From Acidobacteriota bacterium (GTDB taxonomy: Bacteria; Acidobacteriota; Terriglobia; UBA7540), in NCBI GenBank assembly GCA_021780055.1, contig JAJXZM010000071.1, forward strand, positions 1 through 5,013: a stretch of DNA of 5,013 nucleotides, in the 5' to 3' direction. Shown piece by piece: positions 1 to 5,013 of the stretch. Under the pieces are notes generated by a model that was not told where the DNA came from, did no database searches, and was given only the letters and a program-made list of their open reading frames with translations. A program made the translations under genes and the position numbers. The stretch's first letter is position 1; each line of letters begins with the position of its first letter.

Positions 1-359
1 CCCACGGCGCCGACCGAATCGCCCCTGTGAGGAAACGTGATGCCCCAGGGAGGCGCTTCCGGGCTCAGCAACATGATTCCGTAAACGCTCTGTTTTGATC
101 TGCCGCCGACGCGGTCGACAACACGCGCTGCGGCTTCATGGCCGGTTTCCACGCAGCGGACAGTAACTTCCTGATCTGGCGAGAGGTTCTGTGTCACCCG
201 AATGCGTGCACCGTTCTCGCTGACAACTTCTGTCCATCCATCAAAACGGAACACATCGCCGAAGAGATTCCTTCCCGTCAACTGGATGGGCAAGGCCAGA
301 GTGATCCGCTCACTTTGCCGAGCTTTGTATTCAACGACTGCTTCTTTTTTTCCCCACAA
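1..359 (-). CDS. PilZ-like domain protein, C-terminus cut by the window edge
   Basis: An open frame of 119 codons runs leftwards off the window with no stop. The start chosen is TTG at 359-357. It has GGAGG (366-370) six bases upstream, and no ATG, GTG or TTG lies between it and the in-frame TGA further upstream. The translation begins MWGKKEAVVEYKARQSER (TTG read as Met). It carries an RxxxR pair (R14, R18), a beta-strand-like 'LALPIQLTG' (21-29), then 'VVSENGARI' (45-53), 'EAAARVVDRV' (75-84), 'YGIMLLSPE' (93-101) and 'PWGITFP' (104-110). This order fits a PilZ domain, a family whose typical members bind cyclic di-GMP through RxxxR and [D/N]xSxxG. The second motif here is SxxG (S47, G50) with Val45 where Asp or Asn is expected, so ligand binding is doubtful. 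No signal peptide or membrane segment is visible. The family call is from motif order only; the reading frame itself is well supported. Confidence 0.7.
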   Translation of the reverse strand, partial: MWGKKEAVVEYKARQSERITLALPIQLTGRNLFGDVFRFDGWTEVVSENGARIRVTQNLSPDQEVTVRCVETGHEAAARVVDRVGGRSKQSVYGIMLLSPEAPPWGITFPHRGDSVGAV

Positions 360-365
360 ATCGTG

Positions 366-370
366 CCTCC
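366..370 (-). promoter_or_regulatory. Ribosome binding site fixing a TTG start
   Basis: Read on the minus strand this is GGAGG, six bases before TTG at 359-357. It decides the start of the PilZ-like gene. A nearby GTG (357-355) is in another frame that meets a stop after a few codons. Confidence 0.6.
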
Positions 371-668
371 GTATTGCCCTGCTATCTGGTTTGGAGTGCT
401 CTGGTCACACCCTGCGGATTGATGGTCTGCCTGAATGGATCTTTCTCGGGTCCTGGTTCTATTGCGCGGGCATTGGAATTCTTCAAGCCAAACTGGTTGC
501 TCACCTCTTTACTTATCGGCAGGGGACGAAGGTGCTTGAGATAACCTTGCGAATCGGAAGTGCATTTTGGGATAAAGATAAGTGGAAATCTGGACTCATC
601 CTGTTGCCATGGCCCAGTAACTCTGGGGGAAGAACAGAGAGGTCTGCCGGCAGTCACTTCAATCTGAA

Positions 669-697
669 TTGTATGTTGGACAGGCGGTGTTTAAAAT
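669..697 (+). promoter_or_regulatory. Candidate sigma70-type promoter of the small secreted-protein gene
   Basis: TTGTAT (669-674) and TAAAAT (692-697) are separated by exactly 17 bases. The -10 matches TATAAT at five of six positions; the -35 matches TTGACA at three of six. Transcription would begin near 704, giving a leader of about 60 bases that includes the hairpin at 727-749. The region is AT-richer than its surroundings. This is inferred from consensus matching only. Confidence 0.4.
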
Positions 698-726
698 GGA
701 ATTAAGCTTTAACTGCAGATTTTTGT

Positions 727-749
727 CCGGCTCTGCGATGCCGAGCCGG
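727..749 (+). repeat. Leader hairpin just upstream of the small secreted-protein gene
   Basis: CCGGCTC (727-733) and GAGCCGG (743-749) form a perfect 7-bp stem with a 9-base loop. The stem ends two bases before the AAGGGA (751-756) that is the likely ribosome binding site, so it could affect translation initiation. No T-run follows on the plus strand, so it does not look like a terminator in that direction. The stem sequence is the same as that of the hairpin at 1181-1208 on the other side of the gene. Confidence 0.5.
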
Positions 750-765
750 GAAGGGATGAAAGTTT

Positions 766-1182
766 ATGGGGAGTGATGATCGTGTAAAACGGGGGCCATG
801 CCGGCATCAAGAGACAATTAAAAAGGCCATCGCAATGGCAATAATCTCTTTCAGTTTTGGACTGGCAGCACTGGTTTCAGTTGCGACTGCTCAGGGATTT
901 GGCCAGAGTCAGGGAGCCGTGCCCGGAAATCCGCTGGGGAACCGTTACCCGGACAATTCGCCGACCTTTCCAAAGCGTACCCGGGATCAAAAGAAGGCCC
1001 TTATGGACCTCAACTTCAAGAAACTGAAGGACCACGCCAAGGCCCTTGCAGAACTTTCCAAATCCCTCCAGGATGATATCGAGAAATCCAGCGAAAACGT
1101 GCTCTCGCTTGAAATCGTGAGGAAGGCCGAACAGGCTGAAAAACTGGCCAAGCAGATAAAAGATGAAGCAAAGGGAGATTAG
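766..1182 (+). CDS. Small secreted alpha-helical protein, function unknown
   Basis: The product is 138 residues. A hydrophobic stretch 'AIISFSFGLAALVSVATA' (25-42) ends in an AxA signal-peptidase site (A40-T41-A42, cut before Q43), and lysines 19-20 lie ahead of it, so export by the Sec route is likely. The mature part starts with a Gly/Pro/Asn-rich segment (44-70). From about 72 to 137 it is a charged Lys/Glu/Ala/Leu-rich helical region ('KALAELSKSLQDDIEKSSEN', 92-111, then 'VRKAEQAEKLAKQIKDEAKG'), probably one or two amphipathic helices or a coiled coil. I recognise this layout from short hypothetical proteins of Acidobacteriota but know no function. The ATG at 766 has AAGGGA nine bases upstream. 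A second in-frame ATG at 835 would give a compact signal peptide but has a weak ribosome binding site and loses the lysines. The gene converges on hppA and stands alone. Confidence 0.75.
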   Translation: MGSDDRVKRGPCRHQETIKKAIAMAIISFSFGLAALVSVATAQGFGQSQGAVPGNPLGNRYPDNSPTFPKRTRDQKKALMDLNFKKLKDHAKALAELSKSLQDDIEKSSENVLSLEIVRKAEQAEKLAKQIKDEAKGD

Positions 1183-1208
1183 CCGGCTCTTATTTCACAG
1201 AGCCGGCT
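1181..1208. terminator. Hairpin between convergent genes, possible bidirectional terminator
   Basis: AGCCGGCTCT (1181-1190) and AGAGCCGGCT (1199-1208) form a perfect 10-bp, GC-rich stem with the 8-base loop TATTTCAC. It lies between the ends of the convergent small secreted-protein gene and hppA. The last two bases of the upstream gene's TAG stop (1180-1182) are the first two of the stem. Neither side has a clear T-run, so classical intrinsic termination is uncertain. Its position and stability suggest transcript end formation or 3'-end protection for both genes. Confidence 0.55.
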
Positions 1209-1294
1209 GAAGTCACTCCGTGGTTGCATCGGACACAGAATTTCCCACCAGATCCGTAAGCAGCGGCCCGGGTCCCAGCGTTTCCGCCCGCTCT

Positions 1295-3904
1295 CTAGGA
1301 CTTCTGGCCTGATCCAATCCGCATTCCGTAGAACGAACGATAAACAAAGTAATACGAAACGGCGAAGAACACGGCCGCCAGCGTATGCGTCAGACCCGAT
1401 CCGCTGGTTGCCGTCAGCTTGACCGCAAGCTCCACAGCCAGCAGTCCGAACAGGGTTGTGAACTTGATGATCGGGTTCAGCGCCACCGAAGAGGTGTCTT
1501 TGAACGGGTCGCCCACCGTGTCGCCCACAACAGTTGCGTCGTGCAGGTCCGTTCCTTTTTCTTTCAGTTCGACCTCGACGATCTTTTTGGCGTTGTCCCA
1601 CGCGGCGCCTGCATTGGCCATGAAAACAGCCTGGTAGAGGCCCGAGATGGCGATCGAGATGAGGTAGCCGATGAAAAAGAATGGATCGAGGAAAGCGAAG
1701 GCCAGTGTAACGAAGAAGACAGCGATGAAGATGTTCAACATGCCGCGCTGCGCATACTGGGTGCAGATGGCCACAACCTTCTTGCTGTCGCTTGCCGAGG
1801 CTTTTTCCACTCCTTCCAATCGGATGTTGGCTTTAATGAACTCCACGGCGCGGTAGGCGCCGGTGGTGACGGCTTGAGTTGAAGCCCCGGTAAACCAGTA
1901 GATGATGGCTCCGCCGGAAACCAGGCCCAGAACAAAGGGCGCATGGAGCAGTGACAGCTTGTCCACATTGGCCGTCAGACCGTTGGTGAGAGCCATGATG
2001 GTGGCAAAGATCATCGTCGTGGCCCCGACCACCGCAGTGCCAATCAGCACAGGCTTGGCCGTGGCCTTGAAGGTGTTGCCTGCGCCATCGTTGGCTTCCA
2101 GCATCTCTTTGGCCTGCTCGAAATTTACATCAATATTGAAGTCGCGTTTGATTTCCTGCTCGACGTTGGGAATGTGTTCAATCAGGGAGAGTTCGTAAAC
2201 GGATTGAGCGTTGTCCGCGACCGGTCCGTAAGAATCGACCGCAATCGTCACGGGGCCCATGCCCAGGAAGCCGAAAGCGACCAGGCCAAAGGCAAACACC
2301 GGCGCCGCCAGCATCATGCTTTCAAGCCCGCGCAGGCTGACCCAGGAACCGATGGCCATCAGCACCATCATGGTGAGGCCCAGGTAGTAGGCAGAGAAAT
2401 TGCCGGCGACGAACCCGGACAGGATGTCGAGCGATGCTCCGCCTTCCCGCGCGGAGGCCACTACTTCTTTAACGTGCCGGGACTCGGTGGAGGTGAACAC
2501 CTTAACGAGCTCGGGAATAAGCGCTCCGGCCAGGGTGCCGCAGCTCACGATCGTCGAAAGCTTCCACCACATCGTGGGATCACCCCCAAGGTCGGGGAGA
2601 ATGAAGGCGGAGACGAGGTAGGTGAGGCCGATTGAGGCAAACGATGTGATCCATACGAGAGTCGTGAGAGGCATCTCGAAGTTCATCCTCTCAGCGTGCG
2701 CGTAACGCGCTTTGGCAATAACAGCGTTGATGTAATAAGCAGCGGCAGCGGCTATCAACATCACGATGCGGATTACGAAGATCCAGACCAGCAACTGGAG
2801 CTTGATGGCCGGGTTTTGCACGCCCAGCAGGATGAAGGTGATCAGTGCCACGCCGGTCACGCCGTAGGTCTCAAAGCCATCGGCCGTCGGCCCGACCGAG
2901 TCGCCGGCGTTGTCTCCTGTGCAGTCGGCAATGACGCCCGGGTTGCGCGCGTCGTCCTCCTTGATCTTGAAGACGATTTTCATCAGGTCGGCGCCAATGT
3001 CAGCAATCTTGGTGAAGATGCCGCCGGCAATTCTCAGCGCCGCAGCGCCCAGGGACTCGCCAATCGCGAAGCCGATGAAACACGGTCCGGCATAGTCACC
3101 GGGAACGAAGAGCAAAATGATCAGCATCATCAGAAGTTCAACGCTGATCAGCATCATGCCCACGCTCATCCCCGAGCGTACGGGAATGCGGTAAACCGGA
3201 AAAGGCTTGCCCTCCAGACTCGCAAAAGCCGTGCGAGAATTCGCCAGTGTGTTGACGCGGATCCCGAACCAGGCCACGCTGTAGCTTCCCAAAATTCCGA
3301 TCACGCTGAAGAGCAGGATGATTGCTACGCGAAAGGCTTCGTAGTGAAGGAGCAAACCGAAGTACAAGATAATGATGGCCGCGATGAAGACCCACAGCAG
3401 GAAGAGAAATTTCCCCTGCTGGATCAGGTACGTTTTGCAAGTTTCCCAGATCAACTGGGAGATCTCCGCCATGGACCGGTGGACGGGAAGGTCCCTGAGC
3501 CGGGTGTACATGACAAAGCCAAAGAGCAGGCCGAAGAAGCAGAACAAGATTCCGAATAGCAGTAAGTGATGTCCGGTTATTGCCCCATCCAGAAACCTGG
3601 CTTTGGTGAAATCGGGAAGCTGCAGGTTGGCTTCGCCGGCAGCCTGCTCGCCGGTTTGGGCGAATGCAGCCGTTGCGTTGAGCAGCGTCAACGCGACGCC
3701 GGCCAGGGAAGCTTTCGCAAGAATGCGCAACGTGGACCGTGTGCCGGCCGCACTTTCCCCCCTGGGTTTTTGGCTGCTTCCAGCGGACATAAACATTTTT
3801 GAAAAGAGACTGGAAATACTCATAAAGAACCTCGGACAGATTGATAGGGCAACAGCGAAAAGCAGGGGCAGGCTCAAGAGCAGAAGAACAGATTGAAGGG
3901 TCAT
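1295..3904 (-). CDS. hppA: Membrane-bound proton-translocating pyrophosphatase, divergent, predicted K+-independent
   Basis: The 869-residue integral membrane protein hydrolyses pyrophosphate and couples this to ion pumping across the cytoplasmic membrane. Family motifs are in order: 'GGIFTKIADIGADL' (294-307), 'EDDARNPGVIAD' (316-327), 'DNAGD' (331-335), 'ADGFETYGVT' (341-350), 'DSYGPVADNA' (557-566), 'GNTFKAT' (609-615), 'DNAKK' (770-774) and 'GDTVGDPFKDT' (794-804). The Asp, Glu, Lys and Asn residues known to bind Mg-pyrophosphate in the family are all present, as is the gate set R291, D342, K814. Lys613 in GNTxKA is the mark of K+-independent enzymes. Glu345 in FETY matches bacterial K+-independent proton pumps, so H+ is the likely ion (inferred). 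Odd points are one residue missing between D306 and E316, 'DSVGPTADGF' in place of the usual 'AGMAADLF' type, and an extension of about 100 residues before the first family helix. That extension contains two hydrophobic stretches (about 4-22 and 60-82). Usual length is about 650-770. The ATG at 3904 has GAGGAA six bases upstream; an in-frame ATG at 3823 is also well placed. Confidence 0.95.
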   Translation of the reverse strand: MTLQSVLLLLSLPLLFAVALSICPRFFMSISSLFSKMFMSAGSSQKPRGESAAGTRSTLRILAKASLAGVALTLLNATAAFAQTGEQAAGEANLQLPDFTKARFLDGAITGHHLLLFGILFCFFGLLFGFVMYTRLRDLPVHRSMAEISQLIWETCKTYLIQQGKFLFLLWVFIAAIIILYFGLLLHYEAFRVAIILLFSVIGILGSYSVAWFGIRVNTLANSRTAFASLEGKPFPVYRIPVRSGMSVGMMLISVELLMMLIILLFVPGDYAGPCFIGFAIGESLGAAALRIAGGIFTKIADIGADLMKIVFKIKEDDARNPGVIADCTGDNAGDSVGPTADGFETYGVTGVALITFILLGVQNPAIKLQLLVWIFVIRIVMLIAAAAAYYINAVIAKARYAHAERMNFEMPLTTLVWITSFASIGLTYLVSAFILPDLGGDPTMWWKLSTIVSCGTLAGALIPELVKVFTSTESRHVKEVVASAREGGASLDILSGFVAGNFSAYYLGLTMMVLMAIGSWVSLRGLESMMLAAPVFAFGLVAFGFLGMGPVTIAVDSYGPVADNAQSVYELSLIEHIPNVEQEIKRDFNIDVNFEQAKEMLEANDGAGNTFKATAKPVLIGTAVVGATTMIFATIMALTNGLTANVDKLSLLHAPFVLGLVSGGAIIYWFTGASTQAVTTGAYRAVEFIKANIRLEGVEKASASDSKKVVAICTQYAQRGMLNIFIAVFFVTLAFAFLDPFFFIGYLISIAISGLYQAVFMANAGAAWDNAKKIVEVELKEKGTDLHDATVVGDTVGDPFKDTSSVALNPIIKFTTLFGLLAVELAVKLTATSGSGLTHTLAAVFFAVSYYFVYRSFYGMRIGSGQKS
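3830..3833 (-). promoter_or_regulatory. Ribosome binding site for an alternative internal hppA start
   Basis: On the minus strand this reads GAGG, six bases before the in-frame ATG at 3823-3821 (Met28 of the long form). Starting there would give an 842-residue protein whose N-terminus is a signal-like segment instead of a membrane helix. The local context (CCGAGG, short spacer, ATGA) resembles that of the upstream start, so the sequence does not settle which one is used. Confidence 0.4.
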
Positions 3905-3910
3905 TTTTGT

Positions 3911-3916
3911 TTCCTC
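3911..3916 (-). promoter_or_regulatory. Ribosome binding site for the upstream hppA start
   Basis: On the minus strand this reads GAGGAA, six bases before ATG at 3904-3902. It supports the longer, 869-residue form of the pyrophosphatase. A competing GAGG lies before the internal ATG at 3823. Confidence 0.5.
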
Positions 3917-4034
3917 GGATCCGGGCAGTTAATGGCCTTGACGGTACTTTCCCGGACGGCCTCTAAGTTGACACCAACGAAATGATTGGAACGATGGCAC
4001 AGACCAGCCTATCGGTAAGTCGCTTAGCTCTAGA

Positions 4035-4064
4035 CTTATAGCACATGCTGAAAAACACCGTCAA
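4035..4064 (-). promoter_or_regulatory. Sigma70-type promoter of hppA
   Basis: On the minus strand TTGACG (4064-4059) and TATAAG (4040-4035) are separated by 18 bases; shifting the -10 by one gives CTATAA with 17. Both boxes match the consensus at five of six (TTGACG) and at four of six or better positions. Transcription would begin near 4028, leaving a leader of about 120 bases before the ATG at 3904. Its position shows that hppA can be transcribed independently of the mddA-like gene. Confidence 0.6.
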
Positions 4065-4092
4065 GAGGAGGATGTCGCCAAGCACCGGCAAC

Positions 4093-4113
4093 GGCCCGGA
4101 CGGAACTCGGGCT
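4093..4113 (-). terminator. Weak hairpin downstream of the mddA-like gene
   Basis: GGCCCG (4093-4098) and CGGGCT (4108-4113) form a 6-bp stem including one G-T pair, with a 9-base loop. It lies about 130 bases past the stop of the mddA-like gene and just upstream of the hppA promoter. No T-run follows on the minus strand, so termination is only a possibility. Confidence 0.2.
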
Positions 4114-4239
4114 AGATAAGTGCATCAGGCCGGGTTGTCTTCATTCTGGCACACACCTATGGCTTGCACCGGGAAGTCAGGAGGAGGGGCCGATCCGGCG
4201 GCATGCAACTAAGCGGAAAACGTCGGTGTGTACGCTTGG

Positions 4240-4992
4240 CTACTCTTCTGTTACAGGGGAACCTTCTTGCCCAACGGCCCTTCTCATCGGCCTGGGTATG
4301 AGCATCGGCACGTGGTTCTTGTACTGCAGATAGCGTTCGCCATGAAAGTAAACCAGATCACGCTCCTCAAACCATATGCCCACCAGCATGAAGCCCGTGC
4401 ACATAACCGCGAAGAATAGATGGCCCAGCGTCATGTGTGGCGCGCTCCAGAAAGCAATGAGAAAGCTGAAATAGATCGGGTGACGTACATATTTGTATTC
4501 CGCTGGTGTCTGGAAGCCCGGATGTTTATAAGGAAGTCCGCGGAAATACATCCATGTCTGCCGGAGGCCGAACAAGTCGAAATGGTCAATCAGGAATGTG
4601 CTTAGCAGCAGGTTCAGCCAGGCAGCCCAGAAAAGGGCCTGCAGAACGAAATTGCCGGTACCAGAACGTACGTCCCAGATCACCGACGGCATAGGCTGCC
4701 AGAAGATGATGATGGCCAGAAGCGCCAGGCTTGCGAACAGAACATAGGTGCTGCGCTCAAGGTGCCGGGGGACGATTTTTGTCCAGACGCGCTTGAACCA
4801 CTGCCGGGCCATGACGCTGTGCTGGATGGCAAATAGAGCAAGGAGTCCGGCGTCAATCAGCAGGGCAGTGCCGAGCGGCGTGTTCGCCTTCAGCGAATCC
4901 ATTGTCCATACAAACCAGATTGCGTAGAGGAAAGTCCCCAGGAAGACCACGTAACAGAAAACACCGTAAAGCAATCCAAGCAGGCGTGACAT
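4240..4992 (-). CDS. mddA: MddA-like methanethiol S-methyltransferase (NnrU/ICMT-type membrane methyltransferase)
   Basis: The product is 250 residues with about six hydrophobic segments (roughly 8-28, 43-58, 84-99, 115-136, 171-184, 188-206). It contains 'QHSVMAR' (57-63), 'ERSTYVL' (79-85), 'LIDHFDLFGLRQTW' (134-147), 'YVRHPIYFSF' (168-177), 'EERDL' (209-213) and 'HVPMLIP' (227-233). The RHPxY and EERDL elements are the S-adenosylmethionine-binding end of the isoprenylcysteine methyltransferase superfamily. The combination with QHSVMAR, ERSTYVL and the HFDLFGLRQ loop is what I know from MddA, which methylates methanethiol to dimethyl sulfide using S-adenosylmethionine. Length matches that family. 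The ATG at 4992 has AAGGAGG (5000-5006) seven bases upstream. The hydrophilic C-terminal tail (236-250) is not conserved-looking. The alternative is an NnrU or general ICMT-like enzyme with another thiol substrate; fold assignment is firm, substrate is inferred. Its promoter lies beyond the right edge. Confidence 0.85.
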   Translation of the reverse strand: MSRLLGLLYGVFCYVVFLGTFLYAIWFVWTMDSLKANTPLGTALLIDAGLLALFAIQHSVMARQWFKRVWTKIVPRHLERSTYVLFASLALLAIIIFWQPMPSVIWDVRSGTGNFVLQALFWAAWLNLLLSTFLIDHFDLFGLRQTWMYFRGLPYKHPGFQTPAEYKYVRHPIYFSFLIAFWSAPHMTLGHLFFAVMCTGFMLVGIWFEERDLVYFHGERYLQYKNHVPMLIPRPMRRAVGQEGSPVTEE

Positions 4993-4999
4993 CGTGTCC

Positions 5000-5006
5000 C
5001 CTCCTT
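5000..5006 (-). promoter_or_regulatory. Near-consensus ribosome binding site of the mddA-like gene
   Basis: On the minus strand this reads AAGGAGG followed by seven bases and the ATG at 4992-4990. It is the strongest translation signal in the window and fixes the start of the methyltransferase gene. Confidence 0.75.
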
Positions 5007-5013
5007 GACTTTT

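Larger units (their letters stand above)
360..765. other. Intergenic region between divergent genes
   Basis: This 406-base stretch separates the minus-strand PilZ-like gene from the plus-strand small secreted-protein gene. Open frames cross it on both strands, but none has a convincing ribosome binding site or a protein-like composition. It holds the PilZ-gene ribosome binding site, a candidate promoter (669-697) and a hairpin (727-749) for the plus-strand gene. A weak minus-strand promoter-like pair for the PilZ gene (TTGAAG, 17 bases, AATAGA, around 460-490) is too poor to call. I see no tRNA, repeat array or mobile-element end here. Confidence 0.5.
3905..4239. other. Intergenic region between mddA-like gene and hppA
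   Basis: This 335-base stretch lies between two minus-strand genes. It contains the hppA promoter (4035-4064), a leader of about 120 bases, and a weak hairpin downstream of the mddA-like gene (4093-4113). In the leader, TCCGGG (3920-3925) can pair with CCCGGA (3951-3956), placing a small stem just upstream of the hppA ribosome binding site. I recognise no known riboswitch, tRNA or small gene. A perfect TTGACA on the plus strand at 3968-3973 has no -10 and no gene behind it. Confidence 0.5.

Noticed and set aside
382..657. A 91-codon minus-strand open frame starting at GTG, ending 22 bases before the PilZ-like start.
   Set aside because: No ribosome binding site precedes the GTG, the composition is not protein-like, and no motif is visible. 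It could only be revived by conservation in relatives.
202..705. A 167-codon plus-strand open frame.
   Set aside because: Its first third is antisense to the PilZ-like gene, which has a better start signal and recognisable motifs. The rest crosses the intergenic region without any domain.
1179..1601. A 140-codon minus-strand open frame overlapping the end of hppA.
   Set aside because: It shares the strand with hppA but is in a different frame over the conserved C-terminal pyrophosphatase region; the Arg/Gly-rich translation is a frame shadow.
2696..3559. A 287-codon open frame on the plus strand.
   Set aside because: It lies entirely antisense to hppA, whose motifs prove the minus-strand frame is the coding one. 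The translation is rich in His, Gln, Asp and Arg with no domain, as expected from the complement of a membrane-protein gene.
3968..3996. A perfect TTGACA on the plus strand upstream of hppA.
   Set aside because: At the proper spacing the -10 would be ACGATG, a poor match, and no plus-strand gene follows.
4228..4694. Short plus-strand open frames of about 60 codons across the mddA-like gene.
   Set aside because: All lie antisense to a complete gene with strong motifs and ribosome binding site, and none has domain features.

Overview
This window looks like a piece of chromosome from a soil- or sediment-type bacterium, most likely an Acidobacteriota member. The clues are the acidobacterial flavour of a degenerate PilZ-like protein with a 'PWGITFP' tail motif, a small secreted helical protein of a type I associate with that phylum, and an unusual membrane pyrophosphatase subtype. 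The phylum call is pattern recognition, not a database result. No mobile element, CRISPR array, rRNA or tRNA gene was seen.

Layout from left to right: (1) 1-359, minus strand: 5' part of a PilZ-like gene that runs off the left edge and starts at TTG with a strong Shine-Dalgarno. (2) 360-765: intergenic, holding a candidate promoter and a leader hairpin for the next gene. (3) 766-1182, plus strand: a small exported alpha-helical protein of unknown function. (4) 1181-1208: a perfect 10-bp inverted repeat between two convergent genes, which overlaps the stop codon of the small gene. (5) 1295-3904, minus strand: a complete, divergent membrane-bound pyrophosphatase (hppA) with an N-terminal extension and two plausible starts. 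(6) 3905-4239: intergenic, with a good sigma70-type promoter for hppA. (7) 4240-4992, minus strand: a complete MddA-like methyltransferase of the NnrU/isoprenylcysteine methyltransferase fold, preceded by a near-consensus ribosome binding site at the right edge.

The genes do not form one obvious pathway. The pyrophosphatase would recover energy from pyrophosphate as an ion gradient. The MddA-like enzyme would methylate methanethiol to dimethyl sulfide. The PilZ-like protein may be a signalling or regulatory domain protein. mddA and hppA are on the same strand but are separated by 335 bp that contains a promoter, so they are probably separate transcription units. I see no new multi-gene system. 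The most unusual items are the divergent pyrophosphatase with its N-terminal extension, the MddA-like enzyme in this lineage, and two hairpins with the same stem sequence at the two ends of the small secreted-protein gene.
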